Shown here piece after piece: positions 26,086 through 33,703 of a DNA stretch of 64,000 nucleotides; the stretch's first letter is position 1; each line of letters starts with the position of its first letter. Origin of the DNA: JABDQA01 sp963759125. Its GTDB lineage: Bacteria > Desulfobacterota > Desulfobulbia > Desulfobulbales > Desulfocapsaceae. The notes under the pieces are model-generated. The model had not been told where the DNA came from and made no database searches. It saw nothing but the letters and a program-made list of their open reading frames with translations. The stretch is from assembly GCA_963759125.1 (NCBI GenBank), contig CAVWXN010000012.1, positions 62,001-126,000 of the forward strand, given 5' to 3'. Both the position numbers and the translations under genes were made by a program.

Positions 26086-26781
26086 ATGAACGTAACCATC
26101 AACCGCTACCTGGACGCCGCCGTCCTTTATCCCGAACTGGAGCGCGCCGCTGCCAGACAGGCGATCCAGTTGATTATTGAGTACGGCTGCCGGACAGCCT
26201 GCATCAGACCCTGTGATATAGATATAGCGGTTGAGATGTGCCGGGACACCGAGACCGATGTCTGCGTCGTACTCGGGTTTCCGCACGGCTGCGGACTTAG
26301 CCGGGTCAAATCGCTGGAAGCGCAAGCCTATCTCGATGAAGGTGTAGACGAGATCGATATGGTGGTCAACTACGGTTTTATCCGCTCCGAGAGATGGGAT
26401 TTGGTTGAGCAGGACATCAGGGGGGTGAGCGAGGTGACCAGGGACCGGTCCAGTCTGCTCAAGGTGATTCTTGAAACCTCCGAGTTGAGCACGGAACAGA
26501 TCAAACGGGCCACCGAATGCGCGGTCGAAGCCCGGGCCGACTACGTCAAGACCTCCACCGGCTTTGGCGGCGGTGGTGCTACGGTCGAGGCGGTACAGGC
26601 CATGCTCGAGGCGGCTGACGGCAGAATCAAGGTTAAGGCCTCGGGCGGCATCCGCGACTATCAGCAGGCTCAACACTATATCGACCTGGGAGTGACGCGG
26701 CTGGGCGTCGGTTATCTGTCTGTACCTCTTATCTGTGCTGGTGCCCCTGCCCCTGAAGAAGCCAGTGACAGCGCTTATTAG
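26086..26781 (+). CDS. deoC: Deoxyribose-phosphate aldolase
   Basis: DeoC cleaves 2-deoxyribose-5-phosphate to glyceraldehyde-3-phosphate and acetaldehyde. The 231-residue TIM barrel carries the Schiff-base lysine Lys155 in YVKTSTGF. The second lysine is in VKASGGIRDY and the conserved Asp in EIDMVVNYG; VLGFPHG is also typical. It starts at its own ATG 26086 with GAGGAG 6 bases upstream, so it is a separate gene. It appears fused to the transglutaminase only because that gene carries a frameshift which puts both in the same frame. The C-terminus ends in a short acidic and Ala/Pro-rich tail. Confidence 0.88.
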   Translation: MNVTINRYLDAAVLYPELERAAARQAIQLIIEYGCRTACIRPCDIDIAVEMCRDTETDVCVVLGFPHGCGLSRVKSLEAQAYLDEGVDEIDMVVNYGFIRSERWDLVEQDIRGVSEVTRDRSSLLKVILETSELSTEQIKRATECAVEARADYVKTSTGFGGGGATVEAVQAMLEAADGRIKVKASGGIRDYQQAQHYIDLGVTRLGVGYLSVPLICAGAPAPEEASDSAY

Positions 26782-26873
26782 CTTCCGGGTCTCCCGGAGC
26801 ACTGCCGGGGTAGTGACACACCATCTTGATTCGGCTCACGGTTTTGAGATCACCCGTGAAAACTACGGTTTCA

Positions 26874-27140
26874 ATGAGCGTAAAGAGAGCTATGGCTTTG
26901 CTTTTTTGCCTGCCAGCTTCACAACTCCTTGGCTCTGATGCCTTGCCAACCAAAGACGGCATCGCCAAGGCCCAGAGTACGGTGAAATTTTCACCCTATG
27001 CCGGCCGGTCCTATCCAACCAGGCCGCTCTTTGGCGATACTCATCTGCATACCGCGATCTCCGTCGACACCGGCACCATGAACAGGCTTGGCCAGGAGGG
27101 ACATTCCGCTTTGCCCGCGGTGAGGAAGTGATCTCCCAGG
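26874..27140 (+). pseudogene. Truncated DUF3604-domain gene remnant
   Basis: Starting at an in-frame ATG (MSVKRAMALLFCLPASQLLG, a signal-peptide-like start), the frame encodes FSPYAGRSYPTRPLFGDTHLHTAISVDTG, which matches the beginning of secreted DUF3604 proteins. After LGQE the frame is lost, and FRFARGEEV, the next conserved block, appears in another frame from 27104. No further family sequence follows; the aldo/keto reductase stop is at 27191. So only the first 90 or so residues of a protein normally several hundred long remain, with both a frameshift and a 3' deletion. Confidence 0.65.
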
Positions 27141-27190
27141 GGGGCTGCCGCCGTCTCCATTGCCGATCTCCTTCTGGGGAAGAGTCCAGG

Positions 27191-28165
27191 TTAACCGAGG
27201 GTTTCTTCAAGCCGGTCTGTGGCCGGGGGGGGGGCCGGTGACAGAGCAGTGATTTCCTCCCGCCACTCTGGGGTCATGTCCAGCTCAACGGCGGCAAGCG
27301 ATGCTTCAAGCTGATCCAGATTGCGGGCACCTATGATGGGTGCGGTAACAGCCGGGTGTGACATTACCCAGGCAACGCCGAGGGAGGCCGGACTCACGCC
27401 TCTTTCCCGGGCGTGGGCGACGAACCTGTCCGCTGTCTCATAATATTGTTCGAGGCTGTAGCGTTTGGAGTAGAAGCCCACGTCGACCAGTCTTCCCGCA
27501 TCGGGCGTCTGCCCGACACCGTATTTGCCGGTCAGCAGACCGCCGCCAAGCGGGCTGTAGGGCGTCACTGCCATATTTTCAGCCTGGGCCAGCGGCAGCA
27601 GTTCCACCTCGGCCTGCCGTTTGGCCAGGTTGTACATCGGCTGGATGCACTGGAATTCAGCGATCCTTTCTTGTCTTGATATTCCCAGGGCAGTGGCGAT
27701 CTGATAGGCCGCCCAGTTGCTTACTGCCGTGTAGATAATCTTGCCGGCGCGCACCAGATCCTCGAAAGCATAGAGGATCTGCTCCATATCGGTGCGGGCC
27801 TCGAATTTATGGGCAAAGTAGATATCGATCCGGTCGGTTTTTAGCCTCTTCAGGCTGGCTTCGACGGCGGACACGATATGGCGGCGCGACAGGCCTCCGG
27901 CATTGATGTCTCTACTCATTGCCTCGTGAACTTTGGTGGTCAGGACGATCTCATCCCGGCAGCCGTCAAGCAGTCGTCCAAGAATTGTTTCAGCAGCACC
28001 TTTGCCGTAGGCGTCGGCGCAGTCGAAGAAGTTGATGCCCGCCTCCCGGCAGCGCTGAAACATCCTGCCTGACATTTCTTCATCGGCCTCGGCTCCAAAC
28101 GACATGGTTCCGAAGCATAACTGGCTTACCTTCACCCCGGTTTTACCGAGATTTACATAGTTCAT
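27191..28165 (-). CDS. Aldo/keto reductase
   Basis: A 324-residue (beta/alpha)8 NADPH-dependent reductase. The catalytic tetrad can be assigned: Asp and Tyr in FFDCADAYGKG, Lys in VLTTKVHEA and His in IYFAHKFEART. The cofactor end carries VTAPIIGARNLDQLEA. Members reduce aldehydes and ketones, including sugar aldehydes. The C-terminal tail is encoded over a run of ten C residues on the coding strand (27225-27234), giving Pro-Pro-Pro. The gene is divergent from the monooxygenase gene, with about 240 bp between. Its substrate is unknown. Confidence 0.92.
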   Translation of the reverse strand: MNYVNLGKTGVKVSQLCFGTMSFGAEADEEMSGRMFQRCREAGINFFDCADAYGKGAAETILGRLLDGCRDEIVLTTKVHEAMSRDINAGGLSRRHIVSAVEASLKRLKTDRIDIYFAHKFEARTDMEQILYAFEDLVRAGKIIYTAVSNWAAYQIATALGISRQERIAEFQCIQPMYNLAKRQAEVELLPLAQAENMAVTPYSPLGGGLLTGKYGVGQTPDAGRLVDVGFYSKRYSLEQYYETADRFVAHARERGVSPASLGVAWVMSHPAVTAPIIGARNLDQLEASLAAVELDMTPEWREEITALSPAPPPATDRLEETLG

Positions 28166-28405
28166 GGAAGCCTCCTGATAAGAGATTGGGTGAATATTGG
28201 AGTTAAGCAGATCCCAGCGTCCAGAGCAATTGGTTTATGGTCGATCTTGAAGACAAAGTGGTTTATCACTACTGGACGAAACGGCGAATCTTTTCAGCAT
28301 AGTGTACAATAGTAAGAAGGAAAGGGTGCTCATGATTCAATAATTTAGAGAACACGCCTAGCCACAGGGAGAAAGCACACAAGATATTTAGAGGAGGAAG
28401 AAACG

Positions 28406-28696
28406 GTGTTCGTTGTCACTGTAAATTTTCAAATAAAAAAAGAACACTTGGAGATGTTTATGGCAGCCATGATCCGGCAGGCACAAAACTCATTGACCCG
28501 GGAGAAGGATTGTCTGCAGTTTGATGTTTGTCAGGATCGGGAAAACCCTGAACGGGTCTTTCTCTACGAGATATACTCAGACCGAGCCGCCTTTGACGCC
28601 CACCTGCAGACCCCGCATTTTTTGGATTTCGACAAGACCGTGGCGCCGTGGACCGAGTCGAAGGTCGCAGAGCAGTGGGAGCTGGTGGAAAGCTGA
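28406..28696 (+). CDS. Antibiotic-biosynthesis-monooxygenase (ABM/YgiN-like) family protein
   Basis: A 96-residue ferredoxin-like dimeric alpha/beta barrel protein. The pattern FVVTVNFQIKKEHLEMF...CLQFDVCQDRENPERVFLYEIYSDRAAFDAHLQTPHF is characteristic of ABM/LsrG/YgiN proteins. Members act as quinol monooxygenases, heme degraders or isomerases, and many have no known reaction. It starts with GTG at 28406, supported by GAGGAGG a few bases upstream. It precedes the convergent GntR gene, whose stop is 47 bp away. A link with island 2 is suggested by position only. Confidence 0.85.
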   Translation: MFVVTVNFQIKKEHLEMFMAAMIRQAQNSLTREKDCLQFDVCQDRENPERVFLYEIYSDRAAFDAHLQTPHFLDFDKTVAPWTESKVAEQWELVES

Positions 28697-28743
28697 GCGA
28701 CGAGATAAGGGGAGGCGCGGATCGCCTTGGCCCCTTCGTTTCC

Positions 28744-29430
28744 TTACATGAATTCGCTCACTTTCTCCCAAGTGGATTTTAGGTGCTGCCGCAGAAGAGC
28801 ACTTAGTCTCTCGGCATCTCTGTTTTCCAGTGCTTCCAGGATGTGGTCGTGTTCTGCCAGGGCGCTTCCCCAGGTTTCGTTTTTAAGGTTTGACTGGTAG
28901 CGGATGCGATACAATCTGGCATTGAGTCGATTGTGAAGAGAGAGCAGCGTTTCGCTTCGCGCCGCCATGACGATGGCCAGGTGGATTTTCTGATTCAACT
29001 TGAAATACTTTAGCCGATCCTGTCGGGCGTAAGCAGCCAGCATTTCGTATTGTAAAGCTTTTATCTCGGCCACCTCCTGGTCGCTGATGTGCTCGCAAAC
29101 ACGCTCACCGGCAAAGGCCTCGAGCACGCCGAGCACCTGCAGCATATCGGCAATCTCCTCGGCGCTTGGCCTGGTGATCACGGCCCCCCGGTTCGGAATC
29201 AATTCAATCAGGCCCTCCGTCGCTAGTTTATGCAGTGCTTCTCTGAGCGGCGTTCTCGAAACCTGCAGAATTTTGCATACTTCCCGTTCTCTGATTCTAT
29301 CCCCCGGGGCCAGTTCGCTCTGGATAATCATATCCCTCAAACGATTGGCGATCTGATCCGAAAGGTTCAGTTTGGTGATCCCGTTGTCCTCAAAATCAAG
29401 ATGTGCATCTAGCGACATAGCCTTACTCAA
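28744..29430 (-). CDS. GntR-family transcriptional regulator, FCD (FadR) type (GntR1)
   Basis: A 228-residue regulator. The winged helix-turn-helix occupies about residues 20-85 (LRDMIIQSELAPGDRIREREVCKILQVSRTPLREALHKLATEGLIEL), and an all-helical FCD ligand-binding domain occupies the rest, with metal/ligand His residues in FKLNQKIHLAIV and ALAEHDHI. Such proteins usually repress sugar-acid or organic-acid operons and release on ligand binding. It is divergent from the TRAP-transporter operon of island 2. The intergenic region holds two inverted copies of a 13-bp GTATAC-centred site, so it very probably controls that operon and itself. Confidence 0.93.
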   Translation of the reverse strand: MSKAMSLDAHLDFEDNGITKLNLSDQIANRLRDMIIQSELAPGDRIREREVCKILQVSRTPLREALHKLATEGLIELIPNRGAVITRPSAEEIADMLQVLGVLEAFAGERVCEHISDQEVAEIKALQYEMLAAYARQDRLKYFKLNQKIHLAIVMAARSETLLSLHNRLNARLYRIRYQSNLKNETWGSALAEHDHILEALENRDAERLSALLRQHLKSTWEKVSEFM

Positions 29431-29530
29431 AATAGATGGGCAAATCGATGGTTTGAATCATTGGCCGGATTGCTCGGTGAGAAGCGAGAGTTCTATATAA
29501 CCAAGAACTAATACTTTCCAAATAATGATT

Positions 29531-29543
29531 TATTGTATACCAT
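29531..29543. promoter_or_regulatory. Putative GntR1 operator, site 1
   Basis: TATTGTATACCAT, with a GTATAC palindromic core, lies about 100 bp upstream of the divergent gntR1 gene. It is the exact reverse complement of site 2 at 29644-29656, 113 bp away. Confidence 0.55.
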
Positions 29544-29643
29544 TTTAATCTGACCTGCACTAATTAAATAAAGCTAATTAAACTAATGAAATAAATAATT
29601 AAAAATAATTAATTGCAAGGACCATTAAATAGCTAATTGACAG

Positions 29644-29656
29644 ATGGTATACAATA
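29644..29656. promoter_or_regulatory. Putative GntR1 operator, site 2
   Basis: ATGGTATACAATA, an exact inverted copy of site 1 at 29531-29543, lies about 120 bp upstream of dctP1. The stretch between the sites is very AT-rich. A separate palindrome, TTGGCA-ATG-TGCCAA, follows at 29676-29690 and may bind another regulator. Confidence 0.55.
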
Positions 29657-29775
29657 TGCCATATTCAGATCCAGGTTGGCAATGTGCCAAACAGCGCCGG
29701 TTGTGCAGCTGTGCATTTGTTGACTAAGATGCTCGGCATGACTCGGTTGAAAACATTACACTTATGGAGGAGCGT

Positions 29776-30762
29776 ATGAAGGTTTCAATGAAAAAAATAG
29801 TGCTAGGAGCATGCGCAACGGCTCTCGCCCTTGGCACCATGGTTCAATCAGCATCAGCCCTGGAAATCGTCTTTGCGATCAGTGCCTCACCGGGTTCAAC
29901 ACAGTACATCACAGCGGAAGAGTTTACCAAACGTGCCAATGAGTTGCTCGGCGACAAAGCCCAGGTGACCTTTTATGGCGCCTCGCAGTTGGGCAAGGAC
30001 AAGGACCTGATGCAGAAGCTGAAGCTTGGCACCGTACATCTGTCGATGCCTTCTTCCATCATGTCTTCGATCGCCTCTGAGGCCGGGTTGTTTGACATGC
30101 CGTTTCTGGTCAAGGATCGCGCTCATCTGAACCGGATCGAGCATGCCATTTTCTGGCCGATGATCGCCCCGGCAATTGAGGAGAAGGGCTACAAAGTCGT
30201 CGGTTTCTGGGAGAACGGTATTCGCCACATTACCAACAACGTGAAGCCGATCAACACTCCGGCTGACCTCGAAGGACTGAAGATCAGAACCCCAAAGTCC
30301 ACTTGGCGTGTGAAAATGTTTAGCGCCTGGGGCGCCAACCCGACCCCGATGGCTTTTTCTGAGGTTTTCGTTGGTCTCCAGACCGGAGTTATTGACGGCC
30401 AGGAAAATCCCTACACCAACATCGCCGGAGCGAAACTCAATGAGGTACAAAAGTATCTGAGCGTCACCGGCCACGTCTATACACCATCCTATCTGACAGC
30501 AGGAGCTGGCCAGTGGGAAAAACTGCCGGCCGACGTGCGAGCCATTCTTGAGGATACTGCCCGCAACGTACAGGGCTGGATGTATGCCACTGGCACCAGC
30601 GATGAAATGAGCTTGCGTGAGAAACTGGGTGAGACCATGGAGGTCAACGTGGCTGACCGCGCCTCTTTTGTAGAAGCCAGCAAACCGATCTATGATGAGT
30701 TTGCCAACGAAGTCCCGACCGGCAAGCAGATGATCGATATGGCAATGCAGCTCGCCGATTAG
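29776..30762 (+). CDS. TRAP transporter substrate-binding protein (DctP family, system 1)
   Basis: A 328-residue periplasmic receptor with a signal peptide of about 28 residues (VLGACATALALGTMVQSASALE). Typical DctP features follow: GKDKDLMQKLKLGTVHLSMPSS, the WENGIRHITNNVKPI segment, and LKIRTPKSTWRVKMFSAWGANPTPMAFSEVFVGLQTGVIDGQENPYTNI. The conserved Arg in KIRTP normally ion-pairs with the ligand carboxylate, so an organic or sugar acid is the expected ligand. The start is ATG 29776, directly after GGAGGA; the ATG at 29764 overlaps that site. It is the first gene of the operon controlled by the divergent GntR1. Confidence 0.93.
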   Translation: MKVSMKKIVLGACATALALGTMVQSASALEIVFAISASPGSTQYITAEEFTKRANELLGDKAQVTFYGASQLGKDKDLMQKLKLGTVHLSMPSSIMSSIASEAGLFDMPFLVKDRAHLNRIEHAIFWPMIAPAIEEKGYKVVGFWENGIRHITNNVKPINTPADLEGLKIRTPKSTWRVKMFSAWGANPTPMAFSEVFVGLQTGVIDGQENPYTNIAGAKLNEVQKYLSVTGHVYTPSYLTAGAGQWEKLPADVRAILEDTARNVQGWMYATGTSDEMSLREKLGETMEVNVADRASFVEASKPIYDEFANEVPTGKQMIDMAMQLAD

Positions 30763-30794
30763 CAGGACCCATTTACGAGTACTCGGGCTGAAAC

Positions 30795-30828
30795 CCGGTC
30801 GGCTGACTTCAGTCGACCGGATCTTTTT
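30795..30828 (+). terminator. Attenuating stem-loop after dctP1
   Basis: Arms CCGGTCGGCTGA (30795-30806) and TCAGTCGACCGG (30809-30820) pair over about 11 bp with one G-T wobble. A TTTTT run follows at 30824-30828. Since dctQ and dctM follow downstream, this probably acts as a leaky terminator that favours expression of the binding protein. Confidence 0.5.
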
Positions 30829-30862
30829 GTCAATTTCACCGACCTGCGCTCAGCGCTATATC

Positions 30863-31393
30863 ATGTTAGATGCAATCAAACGCTGGCTGGAGCGAATCCT
30901 GGAGGTTGTTTCGATCAGCCTGTTGGTCACCATGGCGGTTATCGTCGTGCTCGCGGTGGTGTTCAGGTTTATGGGAAAATCGCTGATCTGGTATGATGAG
31001 GTCGCCTCGGTTGTCCTGGCCTGGCTCACCTACTACGGCTCGGCGCTGGCGGTCCTGCACCGGGGGCATCTTGGTTTTCCGGGACTGTTCTTGAGTCTGC
31101 CGAAACCGCTGAGGGCGGCAGCCTTTATTGTCGCAGAATTCGTGGTCATCGGTTTTTTCCTGGTGATTGGCTATGCCGGCTGGTACCTGCTTGGCATTTT
31201 CGGGGAGGAAACCCTGGTCAGCCTGAGTTGGGTCCCTCTCAGTTTCACCCAGTCGGTGATTCCTGTCGGGGCCGCCCTGTTTATCATTGCCGAAATTTTG
31301 AGCATTCCGGATGCCTGGCGTAAAGCAATGGCCGGCATCGATTACGAGAAGGAAATGATCGATCAGGCAATCGAGGAGGCGAGCCAGTCATGA
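30863..31393 (+). CDS. TRAP transporter small membrane subunit (DctQ family, system 1)
   Basis: A 176-residue protein with four predicted membrane helices: near residues 14-38, 48-65, 88-110 and 128-150. This is the DctQ topology. The first helix is followed by VVFRFMGKSLIWYDEVASVVLAWLTYYGSALA, the conserved family signature. It forms the membrane complex with DctM. The start at ATG 30863 gives the expected N-terminus; the longer frame to 30827 overlaps the attenuating stem-loop and is unlikely. No clear ribosome binding site is seen. The stop overlaps the dctM start by 4 bp (ATGA). Confidence 0.9.
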   Translation: MLDAIKRWLERILEVVSISLLVTMAVIVVLAVVFRFMGKSLIWYDEVASVVLAWLTYYGSALAVLHRGHLGFPGLFLSLPKPLRAAAFIVAEFVVIGFFLVIGYAGWYLLGIFGEETLVSLSWVPLSFTQSVIPVGAALFIIAEILSIPDAWRKAMAGIDYEKEMIDQAIEEASQS

Positions 31394-32673
31394 GTGCCAT
31401 TCTCCTGATCCTGGGATTGTTTATACTGGTGATGATCAATGTTCCGATTGCCATCGCCCTTGGTGCGGTGGCTCTGGTTGGCATGGTCCTGTCCAAGGGT
31501 ACCGACAGTATCTACAATGCGGCGTTGACCATGTTCGACGCGGCAACGAGCTTCCCGCTGCTGGCTATACCGCTATTTATTCTTGCCGGTGCCCTGATGA
31601 ATACCACCAGTATTTCACGCCGGCTGATCAACCTCACCTCGGCATTGATCGGTTTTGTCAGGGGCGGGCTGGCCATGGTCAATGTCGGAGTTTCGATGTT
31701 CTTTGCCGAAATATCCGGTTCTGCGGTGGCCGATGTGGCGGCCATCGGCTCGGTGCTGATTCCGGCCATGAAAAACCGTAACTATTCGCCAGAGTTATCG
31801 GCCGCTGTAACTTCATCATCAGCTTCGATTGCAATCATTATTCCACCCTCTATCGCCATGATTCTCTACGGGGCACTATCTGATACTTCAATAGTTCAGT
31901 TGTTCGTGGCCGGAATTATACCAGGCGTTGTGGGTGGATTTTCGATGATGGGTCTTTGTTACTGGTATGCTGTGCGCTACGATTTGCCGCGTGAAGAGGC
32001 ATTTTCTCTTCGCAGGTTGTGGGTTGCCTTCAAAGAGGCGGGCTGGGCCTTGACCCTGCCGGTGATCATTCTGGGAGGTATTTTCGGCGGGGTTGTCACC
32101 GCCACCGAAGGGGCCGGTTTAGCGGTTGTTGCGGCTCTCTTCATAGGAGGTGTCATTTACCGGGAGATCAACTGGCAGCATTTGCGCAAGGCCATGGTCG
32201 AAGGGGTTACCCAGACGGCGGTGGTTATGCTGTTGGTGGCCACCTCGGCGGTTCTCGGGCTCTACCTGACCGAGATACAGGTGCCGCAGAACTTTGCCAA
32301 GTGGGTTATCGGCTTTACCAGCAACAAATTGATGGTGCTGGCCCTGCTTAACGTAATGTTGTTTGTCGTTGGTATGTTCCTGCATGGAGCGGCGGCGATC
32401 ATACTGATCGTACCGATCGTCATGCCGCTCGTCCAACAGATTGGCATCAATCCTGTCCAGTTTGGACTGATCATGACCCTGAATATCGCCATTGGCCAGC
32501 AGACGCCGCCGGTTGCGAGTGTTCTGGTTACTTCCTGTTCGATAGCTAAGACCGATATCTGGGAGACCACCAAGGTGAATATTCCTTTTATCGGGGTACT
32601 GGTGTTGGTGCTGCTGCTGGTGACCTATTTCCCACCGGTTTCTCTGACGCTGGTTAATTTGTTTTATGGATAG
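31390..32673 (+). CDS. TRAP transporter large membrane subunit (DctM family, system 1)
   Basis: A 427-residue polytopic membrane protein of the DctM family (ion transporter superfamily). It shows FPLLAIPLFILAGALMNTTSISRRLINL, the loop-helix motif AEISGSAVADVAAIGSVLIPAMKNRNYSPELSAAVTSSSASIAIIIPPSI, and GQQTPPVASVLVTSCSIAKTDIWE near the end. It provides the sodium-coupled translocation channel for the ligand of DctP. Its start overlaps the dctQ stop, and the pdxA-like gene begins 5 bp after its stop, so transport and catabolic genes form one operon. Confidence 0.95.
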   Translation: MSAILLILGLFILVMINVPIAIALGAVALVGMVLSKGTDSIYNAALTMFDAATSFPLLAIPLFILAGALMNTTSISRRLINLTSALIGFVRGGLAMVNVGVSMFFAEISGSAVADVAAIGSVLIPAMKNRNYSPELSAAVTSSSASIAIIIPPSIAMILYGALSDTSIVQLFVAGIIPGVVGGFSMMGLCYWYAVRYDLPREEAFSLRRLWVAFKEAGWALTLPVIILGGIFGGVVTATEGAGLAVVAALFIGGVIYREINWQHLRKAMVEGVTQTAVVMLLVATSAVLGLYLTEIQVPQNFAKWVIGFTSNKLMVLALLNVMLFVVGMFLHGAAAIILIVPIVMPLVQQIGINPVQFGLIMTLNIAIGQQTPPVASVLVTSCSIAKTDIWETTKVNIPFIGVLVLVLLLVTYFPPVSLTLVNLFYG

Positions 32674-32678
32674 AACTT

Positions 32679-33674
32679 ATGAATGCTGATAACAAACCGA
32701 AGGTTGCCTTGATTTTGGGTGATCCGAACGGCATTGGCCCGGAACTGACGGCCAAACTGGTTGCCGAGAAAGAGACGTCAGGCAAAGCCCATCTGGTAAT
32801 CATTGCCGACAAGCAAGTGCTCGATGAAGGAATGAAAGTAGCTGGAGTAAACTTCGATTACAGAATCGCCGATACTGCCGACGCCGATATCTTTGCCGAC
32901 GACGCTCCGGTGCTGCTCGGCAGACCGATATTCCAGGTTGATGGGACCCGGAGGGGACAGGTGTCCAAAGTATCGGGTAAATATCAGCTGGAATGTCTGA
33001 CCCGGGGAATCGAACTGTGTGCACAGGGAGTGGTCGACTCCCTGTGCTTTGCCCCGCTCAACAAAGAGGCAATGCACCTCGCAGGCCTTGAGCATGAGGA
33101 TGAGTCGGGGCTCTTTCTCGACCTTCTCGAACATAAAGGGGATTTTGGTCTTCTTAACACGCTTGGCAACCTCTGGACCTCACGAGCCACCTCGCATGTC
33201 TCCCACCGACAGGTGAGTGAGCTTTTGAGCGAGGAATCAATCCTGACGGCAACCAGGGTCCTTGATAAGGCATTGCGGGCAAGCGGCAACAGCAATCCTA
33301 AAATTGCCGTCGCCGGTCTCAATCCACACGCCGGTGACGGCGGCATGTTCGGCAGCGAGGAGATCGATATCATCGAGCCGGCAGTGAGGCTGGCCCAAAA
33401 GGAAGGCCTAAATGTCGCGGGACCGTTTCCCCCCGACACCATTTTTCTGATGGGGAGAGACGGAAAATATGACGCCATTGTGACCATGTATCACGATCAG
33501 GGCCAGATTGCCATGAAACTGATGGGCTTTGATCACGGGGTCACCGTGCATGCGGGACTGGATTATCCGGTTACCACCTCGGCGCACGGCTCAGCCTACG
33601 ACATAGCCGGCCAGGGTATCGCCAATGTCCGGGCACTGAAAGAGGCGTTTCTGCTCGCCTGTTCAATGTCGTGA
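32679..33674 (+). CDS. PdxA-family dehydrogenase (4-phospho-tetronate dehydrogenase-like, PdxA2 type)
   Basis: A 331-residue member of the PdxA family, with GDPNGIGPELTAKL at the N-terminus, metal-binding histidines in TSHVSHR and TMYHDQGQIAMK, and GLDYPVTTSAHGSAYDIAG near the end. Classical PdxA oxidises 4-phosphohydroxythreonine in vitamin B6 synthesis. PdxA2 paralogues in catabolic clusters oxidise 4-phospho-D-threonate or 4-phospho-D-erythronate to dihydroxyacetone phosphate and CO2. Context (TRAP transporter, sugar kinase, hydroxyacid dehydrogenase, no other B6 genes) favours the catabolic role here. That assignment is inferred, not shown by residues alone. Confidence 0.85.
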   Translation: MNADNKPKVALILGDPNGIGPELTAKLVAEKETSGKAHLVIIADKQVLDEGMKVAGVNFDYRIADTADADIFADDAPVLLGRPIFQVDGTRRGQVSKVSGKYQLECLTRGIELCAQGVVDSLCFAPLNKEAMHLAGLEHEDESGLFLDLLEHKGDFGLLNTLGNLWTSRATSHVSHRQVSELLSEESILTATRVLDKALRASGNSNPKIAVAGLNPHAGDGGMFGSEEIDIIEPAVRLAQKEGLNVAGPFPPDTIFLMGRDGKYDAIVTMYHDQGQIAMKLMGFDHGVTVHAGLDYPVTTSAHGSAYDIAGQGIANVRALKEAFLLACSMS

Positions 33675-33703
33675 CTAGAAAAACGGGGTTTCAGGGAGAG
33701 TGC

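Larger units (their letters stand above)
29431..29775. other. Divergent regulatory region between gntR1 and the TRAP operon (345 bp)
   Basis: No gene is seen. The region is unusually AT-rich at 29510-29660 compared with its neighbours. It holds the two inverted 13-bp sites, the TTGGCA/TGCCAA palindrome (29676-29690) and the ribosome binding site GGAGGA at 29767-29772. Promoter elements for both directions must lie here, but I cannot place -10/-35 boxes with confidence. Confidence 0.6.

Noticed and set aside
25204..26781. A genuine bifunctional transglutaminase-deoxyribose-phosphate aldolase.
   Set aside because: DeoC has its own strong ribosome binding site and start, and the shifted frame restores the normal transglutaminase end, so the fusion is a frameshift product.
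29676..29690. TTGGCA-ATG-TGCCAA as a sigma-54 promoter element.
   Set aside because: The -24/-12 GG and GC spacing is not present; it is better read as a small palindrome.
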